The notes below the pieces were generated by a model that saw only the letters and a program-made list of their open reading frames with translations, had not been told where the DNA came from and ran no database searches. A DNA stretch of 64,000 nt. Origin: Coccinella septempunctata (Eukaryota > Arthropoda > Insecta > Coleoptera > Coccinellidae). Location: assembly GCF_907165205.1 (NCBI RefSeq), contig NC_058192.1, forward strand, positions 15,872,001-15,936,000, read 5' to 3'. A program made the position numbers and the translations under genes. Positions 47,111 through 57,660 of the stretch are shown here, one piece after another (position 1 is the stretch's first letter; every line of letters starts with the position of its first letter).

Positions 47111-48804
47111 TAGAATTCAATAATTGTCTGCATGCCATTAAAAAATTCCTCGATCTTAGTTATAGTACCTATAAGCAACTGTGTATCTTATGGAAAACTG
47201 AAAAAATGTGCAGCGTTGTTATTGAAGAAGATTTGAAACGATTTCAAGTTGTCTTCCACATAGACTGCTGTTTCGAGTTGGATAATAATCTACAACTGAA
47301 AACATTATAATCTCGTCCACACAAAAAAAGCATCCCTTTGATGTACCGCGTCTAGATCGAACGCACATCTATAAAACCGGTGAAAAGCGTTTGCAGGGAT
47401 TTGGCAATGACGTCCACATACCAACTCCAACATTTCCGAACCTCTATTCACAAAATGCGTTCGTTGAAGTTCAGTCAAGTTTTACTGGTATCATAACTTC
47501 CTTTTTATCTTCGTTACAGATAGCTAATATTTGATAGAGCTAGGTTTGCCGAAACACATTTTAGGCAAAATACACATAATGAAAAATTTTCGGACTGGCG
47601 ATATGCCTGGATTTATCTAGATCATATCAGGATTTGCCGATAACGTATGCAGTATTTTGGATACTATGAAAAATTTGAAAGGTACTTGTTTTTCCTTCAT
47701 TACAATACTCCAAACATTAACCATAATGCGCTCTTGTCAAACATTCAATTATAATTCCAAGGTATTATTAGTGCAACGTTTTGAACTAATTGATTAGTTG
47801 GATTTGGTTGTATTGACTTGATGTTTATATCAGGATTTCATCAATGATTTCACTTTGATATCAAAGTTAATTAAACTCTATTTCAAATGTAACAAAAACC
47901 CTTATGGCATCAGCAGAACCCCCTCAATCGCTTATTTTCATGAAATGCCGAAGGCGAAAGCATTGATTTCCGCTGCCATATTTGACCGGCCTACTCTGAT
48001 TCATAATTAATTCCACTTTCGAACAAGGTATTAGGGCTTTCGCACCCGTCGCGCCATCACATATGGGACGAACACAGAAAGACCATTCTGATTTCCATGA
48101 ACTCCGCCGTTATATTTTCGTAACACATTCATTTATCGGAGAACGTCGGGAATATTGAAAAGGGTGAAGATTTCGAGATTGTAATAAAGCAGAGAGAATG
48201 GCGGATTCTAGCTGACGGGGTCGGGGTCGACAAACATGTTGGGTCGAACGGAAAACGCGATAGTGTATGGGTGGTTGGAGGGTATGATGGGGAGAAGAGA
48301 ACGTTTTTAGGGATTCACGGGTGTCATTGATTTGAGGCCTTCTGAATACCATTTGTTCTCGACATTGATGGAACCTATCGTGCAAGGGTGAATTCACAAT
48401 TAGGCAAACTAGGCCATAGCCTTCGGCGAAAAATTTCCGAAGGTGAATTTTTCTCAACTTATCGCGGCTTTGATTATTTCAAGGAGTTACACTGCTCTAG
48501 TACCTCGAGGTCTATTAATTGGTTGCGCTGTGCTCACTGCTAGGGTTCACTTTCCAATTCCAGAGCTCTAAAAAACCCGAGGAGGTGGGATGGTATACAG
48601 AAGTCTACGTCCTCCTCCAAGCCTCCAGTAGGTTTCTCGTCATTTCTTGCGTTTTCAAGCAATAACGTTGAATTATGTAATCAGCTGATCTGAAATTTTC
48701 TCTTCGTCCTCATAGAATCTACACTGCTAAACTTTTGCTAGTTTTTATGAGGTGGTTCCTGAAGCGTTACAACACCGACAGGAAACCATTGAGGACTATA
48801 TATA
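47111..48804. other. intron stretch with GC-richer island at about 48010-48470
   Basis: No exon recognised. A patch at about 48010-48470 is GC-richer and has a 115-codon minus frame (48110-48457) without any motif. It is a candidate non-coding element. Confidence 0.4.
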
Positions 48805-50089
48805 TTAGGTTTGGGAAAAAGAAATCCATTATTTCTTTAGCAGATGGTTTTATTGACCTATACCTCGTTTATATGTGTCGAATTGGGACAAACTTATACT
48901 CGTTGGAAAGAGGAATTCATGTACCTACTAGCAAAACAGGTTTTGTCATTGTTATGACCGAACAATTCAGTTGTCAATTAAAAAGTCAAAGATGGAAGTG
49001 AACAAAAAAAAAATTCGTTATGTTTTATAATTTTGCTTTGATAAAGGAGAAAATGCAAGTCAGGCGGCTGCCAGTGTAAATGAGGTTTATGGTGCCAATA
49101 TTGTAACAGTCAATCACGAGTAATTTTGGCTTCATCGATTCCGTTCCGGTAATTTTGATGTAAAAGATGCACCACGCACTGGGAGGCCTATAGTCAAGAA
49201 TGTCGATGAAATAATGAAAATGATAGAAGTAGATCGGAATGAGAGCTGTCGTAGCATCGCTCAGGAGCTAAGGATCCACCACAAAACAGTTTTGAACCAT
49301 CTGTATAAGGCTGGATTCAAAAAGAAGCTTGATGTTTGGGTGCCACACGAGCTGAACAAACGAAGGGAAAAAAATTTGATAGAGCGTGTTTCCATTTGAG
49401 ATTCCTTGGCCTAACGGAACGTAATCGGGCCCTTTTTTATTAGACTGGTGACTGGGGACGAGAAATGGATCTCATACGATAATGTCAGGCGAAAGCTTGC
49501 ATGGTCGAAAAACGGTGAAGCCGTCCAAACGGTGGCCAAACAAGGATTGACGTCCCGGAAAGTTTTGCTGTGCGTTAGGTGGGATTGAAAAGGTATCATC
49601 TGCCATGAGCTACTGTCTAATGGTCAGACGCTAAATTGAGATCTCTATTGCCAGCAATCAGGTCGATTGAAAGCAGCAATCGATAAAAAGAGGCCAAATT
49701 GTCCAATAGAAGAGTTGTCGCATTCCACCAGGACAACGCCAGGCCGCACACGTCTATGATGACCCTGCAGAAGCTCCGAGACCTTGGTTGGGAGGTTCTT
49801 ATGCATCCACCTCATAGTCCGGATCTGGCTCCAAGCGATTACCATCTATTTCTGTCGATGTCTCTCTAGGTGGTGTGCAAGTGTCCTCAAGAGAGGCTTG
49901 TGAAAACTGGCTAACGCAGGTTTTTGCCAATAGGAACAAGACGTTATGAGAACGGGGCATTATGAAACTACCTTCTAGATGGCAACGAGTAACTGAGAAA
50001 ATAAGCGCCTACTTGAGCCAAAACGAATGATTTTAACTATGTCAAGCTATGAAAAGTAAAAATAATGGATTTCTTTTTCCCCAACCTAA
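48805..50089 (+). mobile_element. mariner transposon, second type (cecropia/mori-like)
   Basis: A 1285-bp element flanked by TA on both sides, with near-perfect inverted ends beginning TTAGGTTTGGGAAAAAGAAA. It is different from family A: the protein relic has GDEKW...YDN and HQDNARPH blocks typical of cecropia/mori-type mariners. It lies sense to the neuroligin gene, in its third detected intron. Confidence 0.93.
49040..50030 (+). pseudogene. mariner transposase pseudogene (second type)
   Basis: The readable order is GENASQAAASVNEVYG, RSGNFDVKDAPRTGRPI, RSIAQELRIHHKTVLNHLYK, KKLDVWVPHELNKRREKN, then RLVTGDEKWISYDNVRRKLA, and in another frame AFHQDNARPHTSMMTLQKL and SPDLAPSDYHLF. All three catalytic Asp codons of the DD34D triad survive (GDEKW, HQDN, PSDYH), but stops and frameshifts separate them, so the copy is dead. 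Confidence 0.9.
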
Positions 50090-51812
50090 TATTTATACCA
50101 AGATGCAGATGGTTTTTAGATTCATTTGTAGTTCGAACTGGAGAAAAACTGCCAAATGATGATGTGTATGTTCCCAGATAAGGAGCAATAAGAGATGTTT
50201 TTGTGTTGAAAGGAAAGGTCCCTATGGTGCCCAATAAAAATGAATTTCCCATTTGGAATGTTTCAAAATCACGAAAGTTTTTTTCCGTTGAGGGTAATTT
50301 CACATTGTTTTAAAATTTACCATTGTCCGATTCTCTATGAAATTGGAGTTTCTTGTAGAAAATTCTCTCAATATATCCGATGCAAAGGAGTGAATGGTGA
50401 AATCTTAGCATTTACCTACATTTTGTTAATCATGATTTTCAAAAAGATTTAAATTTTGGAATTTACAATCTATTGTTTTACTCATTATTTTGCTAGATGA
50501 GTGGTTTATGGGAGACAGGGGGATTTCGTAGGTACATTTTATGATAAGGCTCACGCGTTATTCAATGTTTAAACTACAGTTTTCGTGTCAGGAAAATAAA
50601 TTGATTTCAGCACAAGTGGGAAATATGATTGTTGGCATAAGTATTATTGTGAACTTTCATGAACAGTTCTTGCACAGATATGATTACCTGCAATTCCCTT
50701 GTTCAGTCACTCTCTTCTGAAAAATAAGTATGTCAGCATAGCCTTGCCGATAATTCAATAACAAAGGTAAACTTACCTATGCTATTACCAATTCTATGAT
50801 TGAAACAATATTCAAAATTGAACATATTGAAAATATTTCTCGAAAAAAGTAATAAATATACCAAAAATCTACCTGCAAGATAATAAACCACAATAAAGGA
50901 ATCAAAAAATTGAAGTTTATATTGAAGAAAAAGTAGGAAGAACATGGGATACAACAAATTTTCGACCTTGCCCTTGAAATAGATATTGAAAATTCCCTTC
51001 AGTAACCGAGTTAACAAACAAATTCGCCCACCCAGCATTAATAGGCTAAACACATAAGTGTTTTGGTGCTTCCCTCTATAGCCACATCAAATAGAAAACT
51101 GAAGATTACTCGAGAGTTAGAGAATAAAGTATAGAGGAACTTTGGCTCAGTATTTTGGATTGGAATAACTCCCATACACAACATAGTGCTTCACGTATCC
51201 ATCCAACACAAACTTAACAAAGTCCCGCGCTGCAAACTCGGCTCCATAACGATCTCAAACTTCGGCACATTAAATCTTTACTACCCTCACATCACGGCAT
51301 TCAGTGGCTCGATCCCCGACGACCTACTTACCGAATTTTGGCACGGATGGAACACCGAACGTCTTGCATAAATCTCAATTTGTCCATAATCGAACATAAA
51401 GCTCCATTTCTTCGATATCAAAGGAGGAATGGGCCGCTTTCATCAAGTTTGCCGGAGTTATGGTCAAGGATCCTACCTACGGTATTGAAAAATTAATGCA
51501 TCTGCTCTGTTGAATCGGATTTATTCCGGTCGATGGATGCGCTCCGTCGGTAAATGGAGGGTTGGTTTTTCGTGCAGCAGTTTTCGGAAACGGATGAATG
51601 CAGGGGTTAAAAGAATTATCCGACGACCTTCCGCAGAGCACGTACTGGAAATAAATGGCACAGGCATGGCGAAAGCGAGTCCGTTTTCGAAAGAATATAC
51701 GAACTCGAATAAAAAGTATTTATTTCAATAAGACCGCGAGAGTTGATTCGCTCGCCATTTTTTCCAGCCGTAATAGCACATTGACTTCGTCATGAAAGGT
51801 CGATGGGTGACA
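50090..51812. other. intron stretch, nothing recognised
   Basis: No exon of the host gene and no complete element. A GC-richer patch lies at about 51180-51380. Confidence 0.4.
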
Positions 51813-52240
51813 TATACGCCATTCACTTTTATAAAAGCACTCGGTTGGCCATGAAAATTCAACACATTCCGCACTGTATAGTACGAAAATAAGAGGTTAT
51901 GACCTCTTGTCAAAACATTCTTGGGTTTTCAATCAGCGCAATGTTTACTATTACTATTTCTCACAATCACAATTGTGAATTTACTTCAGAAAATAAATGA
52001 ATTTACCCGTGATGAACGCTGTTGACGTTATTCAAACTCATTGAAGGTATTCCTAATCTATAGTTATTGTTATTATTACAGTTTTTAAATATATCTGTTT
52101 TTGCTACGGAAGAAAATTAAATTAGTGATAGACAATATGCAGTTACTTGAGGAGAGTTAATGTTGGTTAACCAAAAAATTTGTTGAAGACGTTACATCAG
52201 CTGTTGAATTCGAAAATATCAAGCCAAAGATGAAATGAAA
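51813..52240 (+). mobile_element. TATAC-ended inverted-repeat element, copy C (partial)
   Basis: It starts TATACGCCATTCACTTTTAT and follows copy A through CGGTTGGCCATGAAAATTC to about the AAAGATGAAATG segment near 52230, then loses similarity. The right half and right inverted repeat are missing. Confidence 0.75.
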
Positions 52241-52841
52241 TAGAGGCATTGTCGAGTAGTGTTCCTGCAAAAATAATAAGGTTTGGGGAAAGAAAGTAGT
52301 CCTCTGTTTTGAATAAGAAACCTGTAGGAGGATGGCTCCTTGAAGCCATTTCAAATACTCGAGTTCTTTAAATCATCAGACCTCAAGATCTGTCTGATTT
52401 TAATAGTGTAATAAAACCACAAAACCGATCTAAAACAGCTACAGATAGGGAATCTGCATTGAAAAAAAATACATATACAATCTGGAAAATAACTTAAGCC
52501 TACACCAGCCAAATCACCCTGCCAAAACTGGAACCATACTACAATTTCATATTTCATATTTTATTTCATCAAAGATTATAGAGAAGGAAGATGGGAAACG
52601 AAGCGACTACACTTGCGTGAGCGCCGCCTGGTGATTCCGTTGTGTATTAAAATACTAAGACTGGTTAAAATATTTATTCAAGGGCCATTTGCCATTTCAT
52701 GGAGATATTTCAACATGGCCGTTTTGTTTACGTTTTGATTTTCGTACCGCTCGTTCAACTCGCTCGTTCTAGTCACCTAATTTCCAAGTTATTTGGGTAT
52801 TTTATTTAGTGAAAACTTCAAAATCAAAGACTTTGCTCAAA

Positions 52842-53120
52842 ATGTCGTATGGAAAATATTTTATGGTGAAGAACTGTTAAAACTGCCGTTTGGGATTCAA
52901 CGAATATAAGTTTTTTGAATTTACCAAAGAATATGGAATCGTAAGTATTGAAACTCGTACCATGTGACTCGGATGTTGATTGATTTTTATTTTCAGTGTT
53001 CTGAAGTGGATAGAATTTTCTGGGCGTCAAGACATTGACTTGAGTAAAAGCTACACCATGTGCAGTGAACATTCTACCAAAGATTATAGAGTTAGGTTCT
53101 ATAATCTATAATCTTTGCAT
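52842..53120 (+). pseudogene. THAP-domain relic of the P-like element, split by an intron
   Basis: The first piece (52842-52940) reads MSYGKYFMVKNC, stop, NCRLGFNEYKFFEFTKEYGI and ends at a GTAAGT donor. The second piece (acceptor ending 52996) reads VLKWIEFSGRQDIDLSKSYT then MCSEHSTKDYRV. The order C..C, then F.FTK, then W, then C-SEH matches the C2CH THAP DNA-binding domain. There is a stop codon in the first piece and a one-base phase mismatch across the intron. The KDYR codons are spelt by the same bases as the element's terminal repeat. Confidence 0.7.
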
Positions 53121-53172
53121 TTTACTTAAAGTCAATTTGAATCTTTTCATCCACGCAAGTTGCTGTATGCAG

Positions 53173-53259
53173 GAAGCATCCCATGCATGAAAGGGCCACC
53201 AAAGGAACCACATGCGATGGAGGGTGAGCAGTTTGAAACTGATACATCGAATACTGATG
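53173..53259 (+). pseudogene. exon-like unit 1 after the THAP relic
   Basis: 87 bp between an AG acceptor (TGTATGCAG) and a GTAAGT donor. In one frame it reads SIPCMKGPPKEPHAMEGEQF then ETDTSNTD, an acidic linker of the kind that follows THAP domains. It is followed by a similar unit at 53345. Confidence 0.45.
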
Positions 53260-53344
53260 GTAAGTCTTCCTAGATATCTGCAATGCATAACTGAATTCAT
53301 TACTCATTTATCATATATTGAATGCATATCTTTTTTATATGCAG

Positions 53345-53419
53345 GAAGCATTCCGTTCCTGGAGGGGTCACATTAAATGGAAAGCAAGCAGATTGAAAGT
53401 GTTACGACAAATACTGATG
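53345..53419 (+). pseudogene. exon-like unit 2 (diverged duplicate of unit 1)
   Basis: 75 bp with the same flanks (ATATGCAG acceptor, GTAAGTC donor) and the same start GAAGCAT and end AATACTGATG. It is 12 bp shorter than unit 1 and has a stop in the equivalent frame (SIPFLEGSH, stop). Its intron starts are also alike, so the duplication included splice sites. Confidence 0.45.
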
Positions 53420-53845
53420 GTAAGTCATCCTAGATATCTGTGACAAAAATAATTGAATGAATTATCATCTTATATATGAGAAAATTTATGCAATATATTG
53501 AATTAATTGTTTTATTATGAAAGTAGATTACAAGAACTTCCCCTTTTTCAGATATTCTTTCGAGTGTACCTGAAAGAAGTTCCCACACTCTGTAGAGTAC
53601 TTCCAAGTCTTTCCCCAGAAGTGATAGAAAGATCCGAAAACTGAAATTAACAATCAACTCCTTGGAATGCAAAATATATGGTACCTATATCGATTATTTG
53701 TTCATTTAGATTTCTGATAAAGATTGTACAAATTCAACAAATTCTATTGCCTTAAAAAAATTTATTGCATGGAAATAAGAACTTTGATATATAATGTTCA
53801 ATATGTACTTTTGTATCCTTTATTCAAAGCTGTATTATTTGTATA

Positions 53846-53938
53846 CAGGTGTTTTCAAAGGTGAGAATTTCGACACAATTATTCTCAACAGTTGTACATG
53901 TCAAAAAAAACCTCACCTTTAAATATACCCTGTAAAAT
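53846..53938. repeat. about 93-bp palindrome with TACAGG ends
   Basis: The left TACAGGTGTTTTCAAAGGTGAG and right CTCACCTTTAAATATACCCTGTA segments are imperfect inverted copies. It is a very small foldback inside the P-like element. Confidence 0.5.
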
Positions 53939-54339
53939 CTTCAATTCTGTCATATTTTTTTATAAATTTCGAATAAAAATATAGCAAATCTAACAGAGTA
54001 TTTCATTAATATTAATTGATTCAAAACAATGTTTACATAAAAAAAACATCCTGATCACGAAACAAAGCCCTGGTACTGTTTTGTCGCTCAGGATGTTTTT
54101 TTCTGGTCTCGACTAAGTCGATATTCGAATCCAATACAAGGAATGAAATTCGAATTTCGCGCCCTTAAATTATAAAGCAGACAACTGTAATTTTACTGTT
54201 TGACATTACGATTTCAGCGCCATCTAATTTCTCAGTATGTGAAACACAGGCCCAAAGTGTAATCGGTTTTCAGTACTAGATTAGTAGGGTCGTTTCCCAT
54301 CTTCCTACTCTATAATCTTTGTATTTCATATTATCCTGA

Positions 54340-54600
54340 TTCTTCATGGGTACCGAAGTACCCCTAAGAAGCTCTGTGGCTTGAACGTGTTCGGAGAACC
54401 AGTTGTGTTCTGTGTAGGCTTTGTTTCTGCGTGGCGTAAGGACGCCATCTTAGGCACAGCACTGTTAATTTGAACCCAACAGTGAATGGTGGCCCGTACC
54501 CGTATGGACTAGAAAAGTCCTTCTCTAGTCGGGATCGAACTCAGTACCTTGCGGTTGCGAAATACTGAGCCGACGCTTCTTACCACCAAGCTGCGGAAGC
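54340..54600 (-). repeat. tRNA-derived SINE-like repeat
   Basis: Reading the minus strand from 54600: GCTTCCG, then CAGCTTGGTGGTAAGAAGC with a perfect D-stem (GCTT with AAGC), later a B-box-like GAGTTCGATCCCGAC. A roughly 190-bp body follows (TAGAGAAGGACTTTTC and onward) without coding. Pol III A and B boxes ahead of an unrelated body are the hallmark of SINEs. It abuts the right end of the P-like element. Confidence 0.55.
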
Positions 54601-54601
54601 T

Positions 54602-55135
54602 ATTTGTTACAATATTATTCCAATTTATCAAATCTGCATTTTATTACACTTGCCATTCCCGAGCTATGGCTATGATCTGATGATGGTCACGAATATTACG
54701 ATGACATGAGCCTTCAACATCAGATGGCCGGGTATAATAAAATATTAGACTATGATAATAGTAGCCCTAGGTAAAGACCACAAAATATTTCTTATCAAAA
54801 GTAGGACTTCCTCAGAATGATCAAAATATGGATTTGAATTGATGAGTTAGTTATAATGTATTGTAATAAATTTTAGTTATAATAAAAGTGATCTCAAAAA
54901 TTACATACCCATTTAGTGACTTGAAGTCACATATGTATATCCACAGGTCCACGACTATCGAAGCATTCAAGGTTATAGGATTCATCAACGGAAATTTTCA
55001 TCAAAATTTTGTATTTTTGCCAACGAAGCGTGGTAGTTAATTTACCCTATGTATTGTTATATAAAGAATGCTTGAACACATCTACTTTATCTCTCAACAC
55101 TAATTAAAATGCATTACATTCTAACTATTTGTCAG
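54602..55135. other. end of third detected intron
   Basis: Nothing recognised before the acceptor of exon d. Confidence 0.4.
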
Positions 55136-55463
55136 ATTTCAGCTCATGTTTGGTGTGACAGAGTGGGAAAGCAAGAACATGCTTGGTCGTGAAGAGTTAA
55201 TGAACGGGATGCCGCAGAAGCAGCGTGACCAAGAGCTGCTAAATTACTTAGGTTTCACCTGTGAGAAGGTCCCAGACTTATGCAGCATTTACAGTGGTAG
55301 TTACTACGAGAACAAGGAAACTGTTCGTGACAATCTTCTAGACATATTGTCAGATGCTAGAACTGTTGCTCCAATGTTGAAGATGGGAATACTGCACTCC
55401 TCTGCCACATCTCATTCGTACTTTTATGTTTTTACGCACAAGACGAAATTAAAGGAACATCTG
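55136..55463 (+). CDS. neuroligin-family exon d
   Basis: Two AGs are possible. The one ending at 55135 (TTTGTCAG) keeps frame with exon c and restores SRFQLMFGVTEWES, matching the 'YDLM.GV...E' strand of the family. The AG at 55142 would break the frame. The exon continues MLGREELMNGMPQKQRDQEL, CEKVPDLCSIYSGSYYENKE and DILSDARTVAPMLKMGILHS, then YFYVFTHKTKLKEHL to the donor GTGAGT at 55464. The SDARTVAP segment is typical of neuroligins. The exon ends in phase 0. Confidence 0.92.
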
Positions 55464-57229
55464 GTGAGTAGCCTGCTACAAATTCAGTAATGTGTGAGCG
55501 ATATCTCTGAGATTATAATATTATCTTCTGAAAACGTACTATTTTCACGAAAAGGGTAACATATTTTGTTAGAAACGTCTATATTAAAACAGTGTAGAGT
55601 ATTTCAATTTGTTGCGATCTAGAACCAAATCTTCCTTTTTTCTTATAGTCCTAGGTTTTTCTATTCCTACTGTATTATCCATGATATAACCTCTTTACTA
55701 TCTTCATTTGACAGTTACTGGATGGAAATTAATTTTTCATTTCGTCGAATAAGAAACAGTTTACTCAGTATTCCACAGATTTTTAAGAGAAGAATATTTT
55801 CAGCTTTACACAAACCATTCCTAGTTTGGTGATGTTTTTCGGAGAAATCATAAAAAGGAGGTATTCGATAGTTCAACAGGCACTCATAACCTCGATCTGC
55901 TTGAAGTTGCTAATTAATTTCAACTTGAAAGTTAGTTTTTACCTGTAAACTTGTGAAAGCTTTCATTTCATTCCGCTTTGCCCAAAAGAATATGGATTTC
56001 TCATGGAAGTTTTAAAATAGATTTAAAATTCGTGGCTTAGTCTTCGCAGTCAAAGCCACAGAAACTAAGGATGTGGAAAGCCATTGGATCACATCTTTTA
56101 ATTTCATAGCTTGCTTTCATGTATGTGTATAGACGCAGTATATAGGTACTAGAAATTTCATCGTTTACAATTTATTGTAAATTATTATTATTATTAAATT
56201 AATACCTGGTATTACGAGGATTGACACATTTGATGATGACCTATATGAGACATATCTCTCATTCAATATTGAAGCCAGAATAAAGTTATCCTCGAACTAG
56301 GGATTCTGAAAGAATAAAATCCGAGAACAAGTGTACGTGCCAGATATATCATAACCCAGATATAATCGAAAAAAAACTTCTGTTCAAAATAAATACCTAT
56401 GACGCTTATTGAATTCCGTCCACGTGATCGGAGCTCGTAGTCCCCATTTTTCAACTCTGAGCAATGTATTGCCCGATCTAGACTATATTCAACTTCTCGT
56501 TTTCCCTCGTCGTATTCGATCCAGAAACGTAACAAATACTCTCATCAAGCGCAGAAATATAACGGATGATCGCCATCGCAAAAACAAATATCCACCATAA
56601 TTCACGTTTTGATGTTATTGAATTAGAAACTGTAAGAAATAACTGTTTCGTTCTCGTTGATTTGTGGTTGTTGCCGTATATGAAGGATATACCTACTCCT
56701 CTCGTGAGTTTTATTCAAAAGAGCCGTCTTTGAGGATATTAATTGAGGCTTCTTCTTCCAGAAGAGTACGTGATACGTTCATTTCAAGCACACTACCAAA
56801 TTGAGTTCCTTTGGGGTAATGGTAATATTAATATGTGAACGGATAAAGAGGGAGAGATGAATTTTGTGTTAATTATTCGATATGCATAAATATTGTGTTT
56901 GCTTTTATAAAAATGTTGAATGCAATGACACTTTCAATTTAGTGCCTCAAAATTATTTGACAAAAAAATAAACGCACGAGCTTTTCAATCAATGAGAATA
57001 CCTCACATCATTTTGATCACGACGAATATAATAAATACCATAATCAGTAAATTGTAACGAATGATATATCTTGGCTTCACCATTCAATGCATTTTTGGCC
57101 ATTGTTTCCCTCAACAGACGCAAGAATTGCCAATCAAGCCAAGGAGATGTATGGACTGTCTTAGCTGAAACAACTGAAAATGAGAAGCTATGAATTCAAG
57201 TTCACAAGAAAAAATTACAAGATAGATTA
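55464..57229. other. fourth detected intron, left part
   Basis: AT-rich. A short ATT run lies at about 56181-56196. No exon or element was recognised. Confidence 0.4.
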
Positions 57230-57660
57230 AACGTTCAATGTGTGCCACTAGTGATCGAAGGCATCAACAAGCCAGTCATCCGCGAAGCTGAGAATGAGAA
57301 TAGTACTTATGTGGATCAGGAAGAGGATGGGTTACAAAACTAAGCCTTGGCACACTACAGCAATCCAACAGACCTGCCACAAGCTACGACCACTAAAAGG
57401 CATGAGGAATATTTCTCATCAATTAGCCCAGAATCAGAAAAACCATAAGAAGTTTGATGAGATCACCTGTTGGTCATTGCGGAAATGATATGGTCTGTCA
57501 GTAATGAGATCACGCCTCTCTAGGTTTCATTTTTTCCCTAGATCATATGCTGCTTCCGTGACGCTTAACAAATCGTATATTATGGCCGTTGGGCGGTAGT
57601 TTCTCCTCTTGCTTGGTATGGACTGGGCTTGTGCACTCCTCCAAGTATCAGAACTTGCTT
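57230..57660 (-). pseudogene. non-LTR reverse transcriptase core, decayed
   Basis: On the minus strand: SDTWRSAQAQSIPSKRRNYR PT (the 'W..A.V.PI.K......YRP' start of the RT domain), a corrupted RPYHFRNDQQ segment, then GLVL, stop, PILFLIHISTILILSFADDW. The FADD catalytic box lies at 57275-57286. Stops and frameshifts are frequent. The + strand 169-codon frame at 57609-58118 partly overlies this and is a shadow. Confidence 0.75.

Larger units (their letters stand above)
52570..54321 (+). mobile_element. P-element-like transposon with THAP relic
   Basis: The left end begins CAAAGATTATAGAG at 52570, and the right end, read in reverse, begins the same. The inverted repeats extend about 32 bp with one mismatch. 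Both ends are flanked by an exact 8-bp duplication TATTTCAT (52562-52569 and 54322-54329). An 8-bp target duplication, repeats of about 31 bp and an N-terminal THAP zinc-finger domain are together the signature of the P superfamily. The interior (1752 bp total) keeps only a broken THAP domain and two small exon-like units. The catalytic part is gone, so it is non-autonomous. Confidence 0.8.
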
